From contig NZ_BPQX01000021.1 in the NCBI RefSeq assembly GCF_022179525.1, forward strand, positions 62,001 to 126,000: a stretch of DNA of 64,000 nt, written 5' to 3'. The position numbers were made by a program, and so were the translations under genes. Positions 34,495-43,037 of this stretch are shown here, in pieces (positions within the stretch are counted from its first letter, which is position 1; each line of letters starts with the position of its first letter). Origin of the DNA: Methylobacterium persicinum (GTDB lineage: Bacteria; Pseudomonadota; Alphaproteobacteria; Rhizobiales; Beijerinckiaceae). The notes beneath the pieces are model-generated. The model worked only from the letters and a program-made list of their open reading frames with translations, made no database searches and had not been told where the DNA came from.

Positions 34495-34778
34495 TTGGCA
34501 CCCCTTTTGAGCCGGGGAAGTCCGGCAACCCGAACGGCCGCCCTAAAATCCCAGCCGAAGTGCGGGAATTGGCTCGGTCACTGACCGTCGAAGCCATTGA
34601 GACGCATGCCGAGATCATGCGTGACAAGGCTGCGCCGCCAGCGGCCCGCGGCGCGTCGGCCAATGCCATTCTTGACCGCGCCTGGGGCAAGCCCACTCAG
34701 CCCATCGACGGTGACGGTGAAGGCGGGGCGATCCGCTCGCTTGTCGAGATCCGGTTTGTGAAGCCGGGGGAGGAATGA
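34491..34778 (+). CDS. DUF5681-like protein, candidate small terminase subunit
   Basis: This 95-residue protein begins FEPGKSGNPNGRPK, the signature of DUF5681. That family commonly sits at the small-terminase position of alphaproteobacterial prophages. The rest is helical (ELARSLTVEAIETHAEIMRD, ASANAILDRAWGKP). The large terminase lies about 2.9 kb downstream, unusually separated by four exported-protein genes. DNA recognition for packaging is a reasonable but unproven role. Confidence 0.6.
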   Translation: MIGTPFEPGKSGNPNGRPKIPAEVRELARSLTVEAIETHAEIMRDKAAPPAARGASANAILDRAWGKPTQPIDGDGEGGAIRSLVEIRFVKPGEE

Positions 34779-34969
34779 CCCTCCCCGCCGATATCGAGGC
34801 CGCCATCGCCGACCTCATCATGCACGCGCAAGAGGCCGGCCGCACGACCGGTCACGCCCACGCGCTTACTGCCATCGCCCGCGTGTCCCTTGAGACCATC
34901 ATCGCCGCCCATCTGCGCGGCATGGCCGAGATGAAGGCCGCACTCGAAGCCCAGACCTCGGGCGCCTGA
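34775..34969 (+). CDS. Small helical phage protein, 64 residues
   Basis: The ATG overlaps the preceding stop. It forms two helices (IEAAIADLIMHAQEAG, ALTAIARVSLETIIAAHLRG) with no recognised motif. It could be a partner of the DUF5681-like protein. Confidence 0.5.
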   Translation: MTLPADIEAAIADLIMHAQEAGRTTGHAHALTAIARVSLETIIAAHLRGMAEMKAALEAQTSGA

Positions 34970-34981
34970 ACGGACCACCCC

Positions 34982-36022
34982 ATGCTCAAGCGCCTCATCC
35001 TGGCCGCGGCCCTCGCCGTCGGCCTCGCCAGTCCTGCCCTCGCCCAACAGCAATATGCCGGCGTGTCGCTGTATGACTTGCGCGGTCAGCCGCTCGGCAC
35101 GTCAACGAACCCGCTGTACGTCTCCGGCGGTGGGAGCGGCGGCGGCGGAGGTGCGACCGGCTCGGTCACGCCTGCTGGCCAGAATGGTGGTGCGGCACAG
35201 GCCATTCAAGGCATCACGGGCGGTGTTCCGGTCAACGGCTTCGTCGGCCAGTACAACTCGACGCTGCCCACGTTCTCGAACGCGCAGGTTGGCTATGTTG
35301 CGCTCGACAGCAACGGGCGCCTGATCCTGTCGCCGGGCGGATCGGTCAGCGTCTCGAACTTCCCCGCGACGCAGGCCGTCTCCGGCACCGTCACCGCCAA
35401 TCAGGGCACGTCGCCGTGGGTCATCTCCGGCGCCGTCACCAACGCCGGCACGTTCGCCGTCCAGAACACCGCCGCGGTCATCGGCGGCAACGCGACGGCG
35501 GTGAAGACCGACAGTAGCGCGACCACGCAGCCCATCAGCGCGACGGCCCTGCCGCTGCCGACCGGCGCCTCGACGGCCGCCAACCAGTCCAGCGAGATCG
35601 CCGCGCTCGGGACGACGGCGGACACGGCCTACGGCGGTTCCGGCAATTCGTCCATCGTCGCCGCCCTCAAGGGGCTCTACGGCCAGTTCAATGCGGCGAC
35701 GGCTAAGATCCAAGGCTCGGTCTGGTATGCCGAGGGCGTGAGCCAGAGCGTCGCCGCGAGCGCCACGCTGACCGGCACGGCTCGGGGCAACGTCCCGAAT
35801 GCCTCGCCCTCGCCGTATGGCTACTTCCAAGCGCAGGTGTTCAGCACCGCGGGCGGCACGCTGAGCATCAGCAACGGCGCCTACGCCATCACCCAGGCCG
35901 TCACCGCGAACACTGCCGTGACCCTGAAAGTGCCGGCACTCGGCGGGACGTTTACCGCCTCGTTCATCAACGGCACGACCGCGGCGACGGTATCGCTACT
36001 CGACGGCTACACGCTGAACTGA
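34982..36022 (+). CDS. Exported repetitive phage protein (possible fibre or decoration)
   Basis: This is a 346-residue protein. An N-terminal signal peptide ends PALAQQ. A glycine linker follows (SGGGSGGGGG), then Ser/Thr/Ala-rich beta repeats including VSVSNFPATQAVSGTVTANQ, a motif frequent in tail-associated proteins of alphaproteobacterial phages. The C-terminal third is beta-rich. It is probably a fibrous or surface protein. It lies unusually between the small- and large-terminase candidates. Confidence 0.65.
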   Translation: MLKRLILAAALAVGLASPALAQQQYAGVSLYDLRGQPLGTSTNPLYVSGGGSGGGGGATGSVTPAGQNGGAAQAIQGITGGVPVNGFVGQYNSTLPTFSNAQVGYVALDSNGRLILSPGGSVSVSNFPATQAVSGTVTANQGTSPWVISGAVTNAGTFAVQNTAAVIGGNATAVKTDSSATTQPISATALPLPTGASTAANQSSEIAALGTTADTAYGGSGNSSIVAALKGLYGQFNAATAKIQGSVWYAEGVSQSVAASATLTGTARGNVPNASPSPYGYFQAQVFSTAGGTLSISNGAYAITQAVTANTAVTLKVPALGGTFTASFINGTTAATVSLLDGYTLN

Positions 36023-36033
36023 GGGCTGCTGCG

Positions 36034-36429
36034 ATGAAGCTCTCCCGCCTCCTTCTCGCCGGCTTCTGCCTGCTGGCGCCTGTCGCCGCGCACGCCCAGG
36101 CGCTCGTCAACGGCCAGTCCGCCGTCGCTACGCCGACGTCGAGCCCCGGCGCGATCACCGTCACCTCGACCACGCTCTCGGCCAACGTCTCGACGCAGAT
36201 CGCGGCGGCCAACCCGAACCGCATCGCGCTCGGCATCCAGTGCGCGTCGGGCGGGGTCAGCATCAGCGAGACGGGCGCCACCCTGGCCGGCGCGTCGGTC
36301 GGCAACGGCTCCCTGTTCATCCCGTCCGGCACCGCGCCGTACTTCACGCCGCCGGTCGCCACCCTGACCGCACTGACCGCCTACACCGCGGCAGCGCAGA
36401 CCTGCGTCGTCACCGAGTACCAGAAATGA
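36034..36429 (+). CDS. Exported small beta-rich phage protein
   Basis: This 131-residue protein has a signal peptide ending AAHAQA. The mature part (ITVTSTTLSANVSTQIAAAN, NRIALGIQCASGGVSISETG) resembles a small beta-sandwich typical of virion decoration proteins. Two cysteines could pair. Its stop overlaps the next gene (ATGA). Confidence 0.6.
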   Translation: MKLSRLLLAGFCLLAPVAAHAQALVNGQSAVATPTSSPGAITVTSTTLSANVSTQIAAANPNRIALGIQCASGGVSISETGATLAGASVGNGSLFIPSGTAPYFTPPVATLTALTAYTAAAQTCVVTEYQK

Positions 36430-37112
36430 TCTCCCGTCGCGGGCTGCTGGCCGGCGCCTGCGGGCTGATCGCGTCTGGGGCCGACGCTCTCCCCTCGCGG
36501 CCACTGCCGCCCGGCTTCCGCCCCGGCTTCCGTTTCCTGAACCCGGCGACCCCGGCGCCATCGCTGACGTGGGATCCGGCCTTCACCTCGACGGCGATCA
36601 CGCTCTCGAACAACAACCTGACCGCGAAGAACGGCGGGACCGGCAGCGACAAGCAGACCCGCTTCAACAAAGCCTGTCCCAGCGGGAAGTCGTTCGTCGC
36701 GGCCTACTACAACTCGGGCCCGAGCGACCCCGGCGGGTTCGGCCTCGCCAACGCCTCGGCGGGCATCGACCAAGGCTACTTCGGCGGTCGCAACTTCACG
36801 ATGGGCTACTACAAGGTCGGGACGCTAATCTTCCCCGACCATCAGCTCAGCGTGAACGCCTACAACCCCGGCGACCGCGTCGAAATCGCCTACGACGGCA
36901 CGGCGAAGTTGCTCTGGGCACGCAGCGTCACCAATGGCACGCCCGCCTCGTGGAACGGCAGCACGACCGCCAACCCGGCGACGGGCGTCGGCGGTCAAAC
37001 ATTCGATGCCGGTACGGCGCCGTTCTTCGGTGCGGTGAACGCCAACGGCGGCTCTCAGTGGACCGTGACGCAGGACGGCACGCCGCCCGCCGGGTTCGCT
37101 TATCCGTCATGA
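36426..37112 (+). CDS. Exported SPRY-like phage protein with twin-arginine signal
   Basis: This 228-residue protein starts ISRRGLLAGACG, a twin-arginine (Tat) signal with a plausible cleavage after GADA. The mature domain reads like a SPRY/concanavalin-type fold (PAFTSTAITLSNNNLTAKNG, YKVGTLIFPDHQL, PGDRVEIAYDGTAKLLWAR). Such domains in phages bind ligands on cell surfaces. Folding before export would be needed for Tat. The start overlaps the previous stop, and the stop overlaps the next start. Confidence 0.65.
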   Translation: MISRRGLLAGACGLIASGADALPSRPLPPGFRPGFRFLNPATPAPSLTWDPAFTSTAITLSNNNLTAKNGGTGSDKQTRFNKACPSGKSFVAAYYNSGPSDPGGFGLANASAGIDQGYFGGRNFTMGYYKVGTLIFPDHQLSVNAYNPGDRVEIAYDGTAKLLWARSVTNGTPASWNGSTTANPATGVGGQTFDAGTAPFFGAVNANGGSQWTVTQDGTPPAGFAYPS

Positions 37113-37669
37113 CGAGGCAGGCCATGCGCCGGATCGCCTTCTCTATCGCCGCTGGCGCCGTCTTCGGCCTGATGGCAGGACGGGCGCTCGCCGGGCTCGA
37201 CGTGACCCCCGATCTGTCGGGACTGGCGCGGGCGACGCAGGTTCCCCCGGCATCAGGCGTGGCGCCGCCGGCGACTGCCCTCGACGGCACACCCGGCACG
37301 TCCACTGCCTACGCTCGCGCCGACCACACCCATGCCGCGCGCATCCAGAGAACGGTGATGACGACCGCGGCGGATGGCACCGCGACGTTCACTTTCGCCC
37401 GGCCCATCACCGTGCCGTCCGGTCAGGTGCCCGTGATCGCCTACATGGTGCAGGACACGGGCTCTCCGATCATCGTGCAGATCACCGGGCGGACGTGGAC
37501 CACGGCGAACGGTTTGGATACCCACACCGCCGTGACGATCAAGGCTCAGCGGTCGCGGACCCTGCCGGCGGCGCTAAGCACCCTCACCGGCCTCGTGGGC
37601 TACGACATTTTCGGCACCGCGGCGAGCGGCGTGCAGGTCAACCTGTTCGTGGCCGATCCGACGCAGTGA
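37109..37669 (+). CDS. Exported phage protein, tail-fibre-like
   Basis: This 186-residue protein has a signal peptide with basic start (MRRIAFSIAAG) and cleavage near GRALA. The mature part contains ASTAYARADHTH-like sequence (PGTSTAYARADHTHAARIQR), the short element common in collar and fibre proteins, and then a beta-sandwich. Its stop overlaps the large-terminase GTG, so the four exported proteins and terminase form one coupled block. Confidence 0.6.
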   Translation: MTRQAMRRIAFSIAAGAVFGLMAGRALAGLDVTPDLSGLARATQVPPASGVAPPATALDGTPGTSTAYARADHTHAARIQRTVMTTAADGTATFTFARPITVPSGQVPVIAYMVQDTGSPIIVQITGRTWTTANGLDTHTAVTIKAQRSRTLPAALSTLTGLVGYDIFGTAASGVQVNLFVADPTQ

Positions 37670-38955
37670 GCGTCCCGCTCATGGGCAAAACTAGCGCCGA
37701 CTTCCCCGAAAAGCTGGCGTTCCTGTTCGAGCCGGCCCGCTACAAAGTGCTCTACGGCGGTCGTGGCGGGGCCAAGTCGTGGGGCGCGGCCAGGGCGCTC
37801 GTCATTCAGGCCGCCGTTCGCCCGATGCGCGTTCTCTGCGCCCGCGAGTTCCAGAATTCCATCAACGAGAGCGTTCACCAACTGCTGTCGAACCAGATTG
37901 ATGAGTTGGGTCTGAAAAGCGCGTTCGAGGTCCAGGACAAGCGCATCATCGGCCGCAACGGCTCGGAGTTCATCTTTTCCGGCCTCCGGCACAAGATCGA
38001 CAGTTTGAAGTCTACGGAAGGGATCGACGTCTGCTGGGTCGAGGAAGCCCAGACCGTCTCAAACGCGTCGTGGTCCAAGCTCATTCCGACGATCCGCAAA
38101 GACGGTTCGGAAATTTGGGTGACGTTCAACCCGGAATTGGACACTGATCCGACTTATCAGCGCTTCGTGCTGCGCCCTCCGGCCGGCGCGAAGGTCGTCC
38201 CGCTGAACTGGTCCGACAACCCGTGGTTCCCCGAGGTTTTGCGGAAGGAAAAGGACGAACTCGCGGCGCGCGACCCCGATGCCTATCTCAACATCTGGCA
38301 GGGCCACACCCGCCAGATGCTCGACGGGGCGATCTACGCGAAGGAAATGCGCGCCGCGACCGAGGAAGGCCGCATCACCCGTGTTCCCTACGACCGGACG
38401 AAGCCGGTTCACACCTTCTGGGACTTGGGTTGGGCCGACAGCACGGCGATCTGGTTCGCGCAGGCGGTCGGGCTCGAATACCGCGTTCTCGACTACATGG
38501 AAGTCGCGCAGACAGCCATTCCCGACATTCTGCGGGCCATGCAGGCCAAGCCCTACGTCTACGGCACCGACTACCTGCCGCACGACGCCGACGCCACGAC
38601 GCTTGGGGCCAACGGCCGAACCATCGCGCAGATGATGCGAACCGCTGGGCGCACGGTGATCGTGCAGCCCCGCCGCGCTGTCCTCGACGGCATCAACGCG
38701 GCCCGAACGCTCTTCCCGTCGCTCTGGTTCGATGAAGAGCGCTGCGCTGACGGCCTGAACCACCTCCGGCACTACCGTTACGACGTGGATCCGGACACGA
38801 AGCTGTTCAGCAAAAACCCGCTGCACGACGAGCACTCGCATTGCGCCGACGCATTTCGCGGGCTCGCGATGTCGCTGGCGGCGCCGAAGGTCAAGGCGCG
38901 GCCGAAGCTGGATCTGAACCGTGGCGCCGCGTCTCCGACCGCTTGGATGGGGTGA
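37666..38955 (+). CDS. terL: Large terminase subunit
   Basis: This is a 429-residue protein. The N-terminal ATPase has Walker A Lys37 (YGGRGGAKSWG) and Walker B (DVCWVEEAQ). The C-terminal RNase H-like nuclease has acidic residues Asp253 (FWDLGWADS), Asp302 (GTDYLPHDAD) and Asp395 (SHCADAFRG). It is closest to the PBSX-type terminases. It packages DNA into empty heads. GTG 37666 overlaps the previous stop; ATG 37681 is an alternative start. The portal follows after three small genes. Confidence 0.93.
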   Translation: MSVPLMGKTSADFPEKLAFLFEPARYKVLYGGRGGAKSWGAARALVIQAAVRPMRVLCAREFQNSINESVHQLLSNQIDELGLKSAFEVQDKRIIGRNGSEFIFSGLRHKIDSLKSTEGIDVCWVEEAQTVSNASWSKLIPTIRKDGSEIWVTFNPELDTDPTYQRFVLRPPAGAKVVPLNWSDNPWFPEVLRKEKDELAARDPDAYLNIWQGHTRQMLDGAIYAKEMRAATEEGRITRVPYDRTKPVHTFWDLGWADSTAIWFAQAVGLEYRVLDYMEVAQTAIPDILRAMQAKPYVYGTDYLPHDADATTLGANGRTIAQMMRTAGRTVIVQPRRAVLDGINAARTLFPSLWFDEERCADGLNHLRHYRYDVDPDTKLFSKNPLHDEHSHCADAFRGLAMSLAAPKVKARPKLDLNRGAASPTAWMG

Positions 38956-38958
38956 GTG

Positions 38959-39180
38959 ATGATGAAGAAGAACGTGACTGGTCCGGCTCGCAGCAAAAGC
39001 ATGAGACTATCAACGAAGATCCAAGAGCAGGTTGCGTCTTCCGCTGAGCGCCACGGCCTAAGCTTGACGCAAGAAGTTGATCTTCGTCTGCGCGCCTCGT
39101 TCGGCGATGTCTGGGCGCGGCGCGTTCTTGCGCTCGATGAGGTAGAGCCGACGTCTCCGCGTATTGTGCGCAGCGCCTGA
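38959..39180 (+). CDS. Arc/MetJ-type ribbon-helix-helix protein
   Basis: This 73-residue protein has the RHH pattern (SMRLSTKIQEQVASSAERHG, LSLTQEVDLRLRASFGD) of phage Arc-like repressors, with basic residues before the strand. It is an operator-binding candidate embedded in the packaging operon, where P22 keeps Arc/Mnt elsewhere. Starts GTG 38956, ATG 38959 or ATG 38962 are all possible. Confidence 0.6.
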   Translation: MMKKNVTGPARSKSMRLSTKIQEQVASSAERHGLSLTQEVDLRLRASFGDVWARRVLALDEVEPTSPRIVRSA

Positions 39181-39299
39181 TGATTGAACAAGACAACCCC
39201 CTGCACGGGCTGCTCCTTCGCATGATGATGGGCGAATTTGGGGGGCGCATTCAAAGAGAAACCATCGCCGCATTTTTTGAAGGGCTGGTTTTGGTTTAA
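39180..39299 (+). CDS. 39-residue phage protein
   Basis: The ATG overlaps the RHH stop (TGATG) and the TAA overlaps the next ATG (TAATG). It is amphipathic (NPLHGLLLRMMMGEFGG, IAAFFEGLVLV). Support comes from perfect overlap at both ends. Function is unknown. Confidence 0.45.
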   Translation: MIEQDNPLHGLLLRMMMGEFGGRIQRETIAAFFEGLVLV

Positions 39300-39502
39300 T
39301 GCCCCGCCCCATCCTCTTCACCACCGCCGTTCGCATGCCGGCCGATGCGCCGCTCACGCAACTGCGCGCCGACATGATTATGGCCGAGCACCACGCCGAG
39401 AGCGACCGCCGCAAGCTGCCGCGGCAGATGCCGGCCGTGCGCGTTCAGACCGAGGGCGAGGAAGTGGTGTACTGCCTCGAATATAAGGCGCCGCGTCGCT
39501 GA
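39299..39502 (+). CDS. Small phage protein, 67 residues
   Basis: It is coupled at both ends (TAATG upstream, TGATG into the portal gene). The sequence (PRPILFTTAVRMPADAP, VRVQTEGEEVVYCLEYKAP) suggests a small alpha-beta fold. It is probably a minor head or packaging protein; no family was recognised. Confidence 0.5.
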   Translation: MPRPILFTTAVRMPADAPLTQLRADMIMAEHHAESDRRKLPRQMPAVRVQTEGEEVVYCLEYKAPRR

Positions 39503-41694
39503 TGCCCCGCGAAACCGCAGAAGAGAGGGAGATCGTCCGCGAGGCGCAGAAGCGTTTCAAGGCTTGCCAGGACTGGGAGGCCGAGGCGCGCGACCGCTGG
39601 AATGCCGACCAGAAGTTCGCGGAAGGCGACAGCGATAACCAGTACCAGTGGGACGAGCAGCAGGTTCAGAGCCGGGTCAACGACCCGAACGGCCCGCGCC
39701 CCTGCCTGACCATCAACAAGGTCCGGCAGCACAACCTGCAGATCCTGAACGACGCGCGCCAGAACAAGGCCGGGATCGAAATCCGCCCGGTCGGCGACGG
39801 CGCGACCTACGACAGCGCCAAGATCTTCGAGGGCATCGTTCGGCATATCGAATACCGTTCAAACGCGACCGAAGCCTATGAGGCTGCATCCCGGCACCAG
39901 ATCTATGGCGGCTGGGGCTACTGGCGCATCCTGACCGAGTATATCGACCCGACCTCGTTCGATCAGGACATCAAGATCCAGCGTGTGGCGGACCCACTCT
40001 CGGTCTACCTCGACCCGGACATCAAGGATTTCGACGGTTCCGACGCGCGGTTCGGCTTCGTGTTTCAGGACGTGCCGACCGACCTGTTCAAGACCGAGCA
40101 CCCGCAGTGGAAGGACGTCGTGGGCTCCCGCGCCTTGTGCGACGAGGGCAACTCCTGGGACACCAAGGATCACGTCCGGATCTGCGAATACTATCGTCGC
40201 CGGGAGATCGCCGACACGCTCTATGCCCTGGACGATGGCACGAGCCTGCTGCGCAGCGACATCCCCCCGGATCTGCGCGAGCAATTCGATGCGGAGAAAG
40301 AAACCCGCGTTCGCGCCGAGCGCCCGACCAAACGGTTCGAGGTGCAGTGGTTCAAGATCGCGGGCTCGCGCATCGTGGACCGCAACGTGTGGCCCGGCCA
40401 GTTCGTCCCTCTCGTGCGGGTGATCGGGGAAGAGACCGTCATCGACGGCGTTCTGGATCGCAAGGGACACACCCGCGCGATGAAGGACGCACAGCGGATG
40501 TACAACTTCTGGACGTCGGCCGCGGCCGAGTTCGGAGCCCTGCAGGGCAAGAGCCCGTTCATGGCCCCCGCTCGCGCCATCGAGGGCTATGAGCAATACT
40601 GGAACAACGCGAACCGGGAGAACTATTCCGTCCTGCCGTGGAACGACGTCGCGGAGGACGGCACGCCGATTTCGTCGCCGCAACGCGCGCAGCCGCCGGT
40701 TCAGTCGTCCGCCTACCTCACCGGGATGCAGACCGCCTCGAATGAACTGATGCTCGTTTCCGGACAGTATCAGGCCGAGATGGGCGCCCCTTCGAACGAG
40801 CGCAGCGGCGTCGCGATCCAGCAGCGCCAGCGCCAGGGCGACAACGCGACCTACCACTACATCGACCACCTTGCGCAAGCCATCCGGTTCACCGGCCGCA
40901 TCATGATCGACCTCATCCCGAAGGTCTACGACACCGAACGCGTCGTGAAGATCATGGCCGAGAGCGGGGATCAGAGCGACGTTCAGGTGGCGCCCGATGC
41001 CGATAAGCCGGTGCAGAAGATGGTGGCGGGGCGGCCGGCCTCGGACGAGGATCTGAAGCGCGCCCAAGCCGATCCGGATCTGCGCGACAAGGTGGCGACG
41101 ATCTTCAACCCGAACGTGGGTCGGTACGCCGTCGAGGCGGATGTCGGTCCGGCCTTCGCGACCCGGCGGCAGGAGGCGTTCAACGCCATGTCGCAGATCC
41201 TGCAGCAGAACCAGGAACTCGCCAAGATCGCGGGCGACATCCTGTTCAAGAACGCTGACTTCCCCGGTGCCGACGAGCTTGTGGAGCGGATCAAGCGCAC
41301 CATCCCGCCCGCCATCCTCGGGCAGGGTACGCCGCCAGCCGAAGAGCAGTTGCAGCAGCAGGTTCAGCAGCTTCACACGGCACTCGGGCAGGCGATGCAG
41401 CGGATCCAAGAGCAGCACGACGCCCTGCAGCAAAAGAACGACCGCGCCGAGGACGGCCATGCCCTCGATAGCTACCGCGCAGAGACGGATCGCCTGAAGG
41501 TAGTCGGGGCGACCGATCCCGACGCGATGCGGATGGTCTTCCGCAAACTGCTGCTTGAGATGATGCAACCCGGCCTGCCGGGCGATGCGGATCAGGACGC
41601 TGGCACGGAACAGGCGCCGCAGATGCCCCCCATGCCGCCTCAGGGGATGCCGGCCCCTCAGGAAATGCCGCAGCCGGGGATGGGGCCAGCCTGA
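39502..41694 (+). CDS. P22-like portal protein
   Basis: This 730-residue protein matches P22 gp1 type portals in length and sequence. It has an N-terminal RFKACQDWEAEARDRWNADQ segment, RPCLTINKVRQHNLQ, EIRPVGDGA, and an IYGGWGYWRI stretch. A crown/barrel-like glutamine-rich C-terminus follows (EEQLQQQVQQLHTALGQAMQ), with a Pro/Met-rich tail. Twelve copies form the DNA channel at one vertex of the head. The start overlaps the previous stop. Confidence 0.92.
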   Translation: MPRETAEEREIVREAQKRFKACQDWEAEARDRWNADQKFAEGDSDNQYQWDEQQVQSRVNDPNGPRPCLTINKVRQHNLQILNDARQNKAGIEIRPVGDGATYDSAKIFEGIVRHIEYRSNATEAYEAASRHQIYGGWGYWRILTEYIDPTSFDQDIKIQRVADPLSVYLDPDIKDFDGSDARFGFVFQDVPTDLFKTEHPQWKDVVGSRALCDEGNSWDTKDHVRICEYYRRREIADTLYALDDGTSLLRSDIPPDLREQFDAEKETRVRAERPTKRFEVQWFKIAGSRIVDRNVWPGQFVPLVRVIGEETVIDGVLDRKGHTRAMKDAQRMYNFWTSAAAEFGALQGKSPFMAPARAIEGYEQYWNNANRENYSVLPWNDVAEDGTPISSPQRAQPPVQSSAYLTGMQTASNELMLVSGQYQAEMGAPSNERSGVAIQQRQRQGDNATYHYIDHLAQAIRFTGRIMIDLIPKVYDTERVVKIMAESGDQSDVQVAPDADKPVQKMVAGRPASDEDLKRAQADPDLRDKVATIFNPNVGRYAVEADVGPAFATRRQEAFNAMSQILQQNQELAKIAGDILFKNADFPGADELVERIKRTIPPAILGQGTPPAEEQLQQQVQQLHTALGQAMQRIQEQHDALQQKNDRAEDGHALDSYRAETDRLKVVGATDPDAMRMVFRKLLLEMMQPGLPGDADQDAGTEQAPQMPPMPPQGMPAPQEMPQPGMGPA

Positions 41695-41697
41695 TCT

Positions 41698-42972
41698 ATG
41701 GCCGAGAACCGTCTTCTCGACCTCTTCAGCCCCGAGGTGCAGCAGGCCCAAGGGAACCTGCTGTCGAAGTACCTCGGCCAATCGCTTCTGCGCCGCTCCG
41801 TGTTGGACGACGTGACCGGCAAGCCCGTCATCACGTCCGCGCCGACCGGCGAGGTGACGACGCGGGCGAACCTGTTGCCGCTCGGCATCACGGACGAGGG
41901 TCGGATGACCGTGGCGCTGCCGCAGGCGGTGCTGGGCGCCTACGATGCGTCGCTTTTCCCCGGTCAGGTGGCGCGCGGTGAGAAGGGTGTCTTCGACCCC
42001 GCGACCGGCCACGTCAGCCAGGAAGCGATGGACGCGGCTAACGGCATCGCTGGTCTGGCGATGACGGGCGGCCTCGGCGGCGCGGCTGTTCGCCAGGGGG
42101 AGACAGCGTTGGGCTCTGGCCCGATCCGCGCCTATCATGGTTCACCGCACGATTTCGACAAGTTCAGCCTGTCAAAGATCGGCACGGGGGAGGGCGCCCA
42201 AGCTTATGGGCACGGGCTTTATTTTGCTGGGAATGAAGGGGTCGCTCAGCACTATCGCGATATCCTCAGCGCTCGCCCCCAATTTACCCTTGATAGAAAT
42301 CCCTTTGCCGCCAACACATCACAGCCGCAGTCCGCTGCTGACTTGGCTGCTGCCGTAATGGATGCTGCGCACGGCAACCCTGCCGTGGCACGTCAGCACC
42401 TCGACACGATGCTTCAGTACATGCCGCAGCACGCCCCGCAAGGCGCTGACGCGCGCGAAATTCTGGCGAGTGGGCGACTTCAATACGGTGCCGGCAAGAA
42501 CCCTGGCCGCATGTACGAGGTCGCCATCGACGCCGACCCAGCTAAGATGCTGAATTGGGACGCGCTTCTTGCCGCGCAGCCCCGCGTCCGTGACCTCGCA
42601 GGCGACATGGGCGCACGGCTTCGCTCCGACGCAACGGGTGGCGACGCCTATGCGGCCATCCGTGACCGCTCGCCAATCCCTGGCTCTGATATGGGTGGTC
42701 TGATTGAGCCTGATTTCGGGTCGTCTGCTGCCGCCGCGCTGCGTCTTCGTGAGGCCGGCGTTCCCGGCATTCAGTACCTTGATGGCGGCTCGCGGCTCGC
42801 TGGCGACGGTTCTCGCAATTACGTCACCTTCTCCGACGACATCGTGAGCATCCTGCGCAAGTACGGACTAGCCGGCCTCATCGGCGGCGGCGCTGCGGCG
42901 GCGAGCATGATGCAGCCCGGTGAAGCGCAGGCCAATCAGCTTCAACCCTTCTTGGCGCCTCGCGCCCAGTGA
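41698..42972 (+). CDS. Head-module protein with ADP-ribosyltransferase-like domain
   Basis: This is a 424-residue protein. The N-terminal 135 residues are unlike known families. From about residue 140, YHGSPHDFDKFSLSKIG, GAQAYGHGLYFAGNEGVAQH, and later RNYVTFSDDIVSIL match the ART domain of phage polyvalent proteins, where His, Tyr and a late acidic residue bind NAD. It sits between portal and scaffold. It may be packaged and injected, or act on the host during assembly. Whether the catalytic Glu is present cannot be decided by eye. Confidence 0.65.
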   Translation: MAENRLLDLFSPEVQQAQGNLLSKYLGQSLLRRSVLDDVTGKPVITSAPTGEVTTRANLLPLGITDEGRMTVALPQAVLGAYDASLFPGQVARGEKGVFDPATGHVSQEAMDAANGIAGLAMTGGLGGAAVRQGETALGSGPIRAYHGSPHDFDKFSLSKIGTGEGAQAYGHGLYFAGNEGVAQHYRDILSARPQFTLDRNPFAANTSQPQSAADLAAAVMDAAHGNPAVARQHLDTMLQYMPQHAPQGADAREILASGRLQYGAGKNPGRMYEVAIDADPAKMLNWDALLAAQPRVRDLAGDMGARLRSDATGGDAYAAIRDRSPIPGSDMGGLIEPDFGSSAAAALRLREAGVPGIQYLDGGSRLAGDGSRNYVTFSDDIVSILRKYGLAGLIGGGAAAASMMQPGEAQANQLQPFLAPRAQ

Positions 42973-43037
42973 GTTTCGGCCTTCGGGCCGCAAAGCCGAC
43001 CGGACGGCAAATCCGGGCTAGACCCCTTGGGATACCC

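Noticed and set aside
39859-42138. 759-residue minus-strand open frame opposite the portal gene
   Set aside because: Antisense shadow of the portal and ART-domain genes; low-complexity His/Arg/Leu-rich sequence with no motif.
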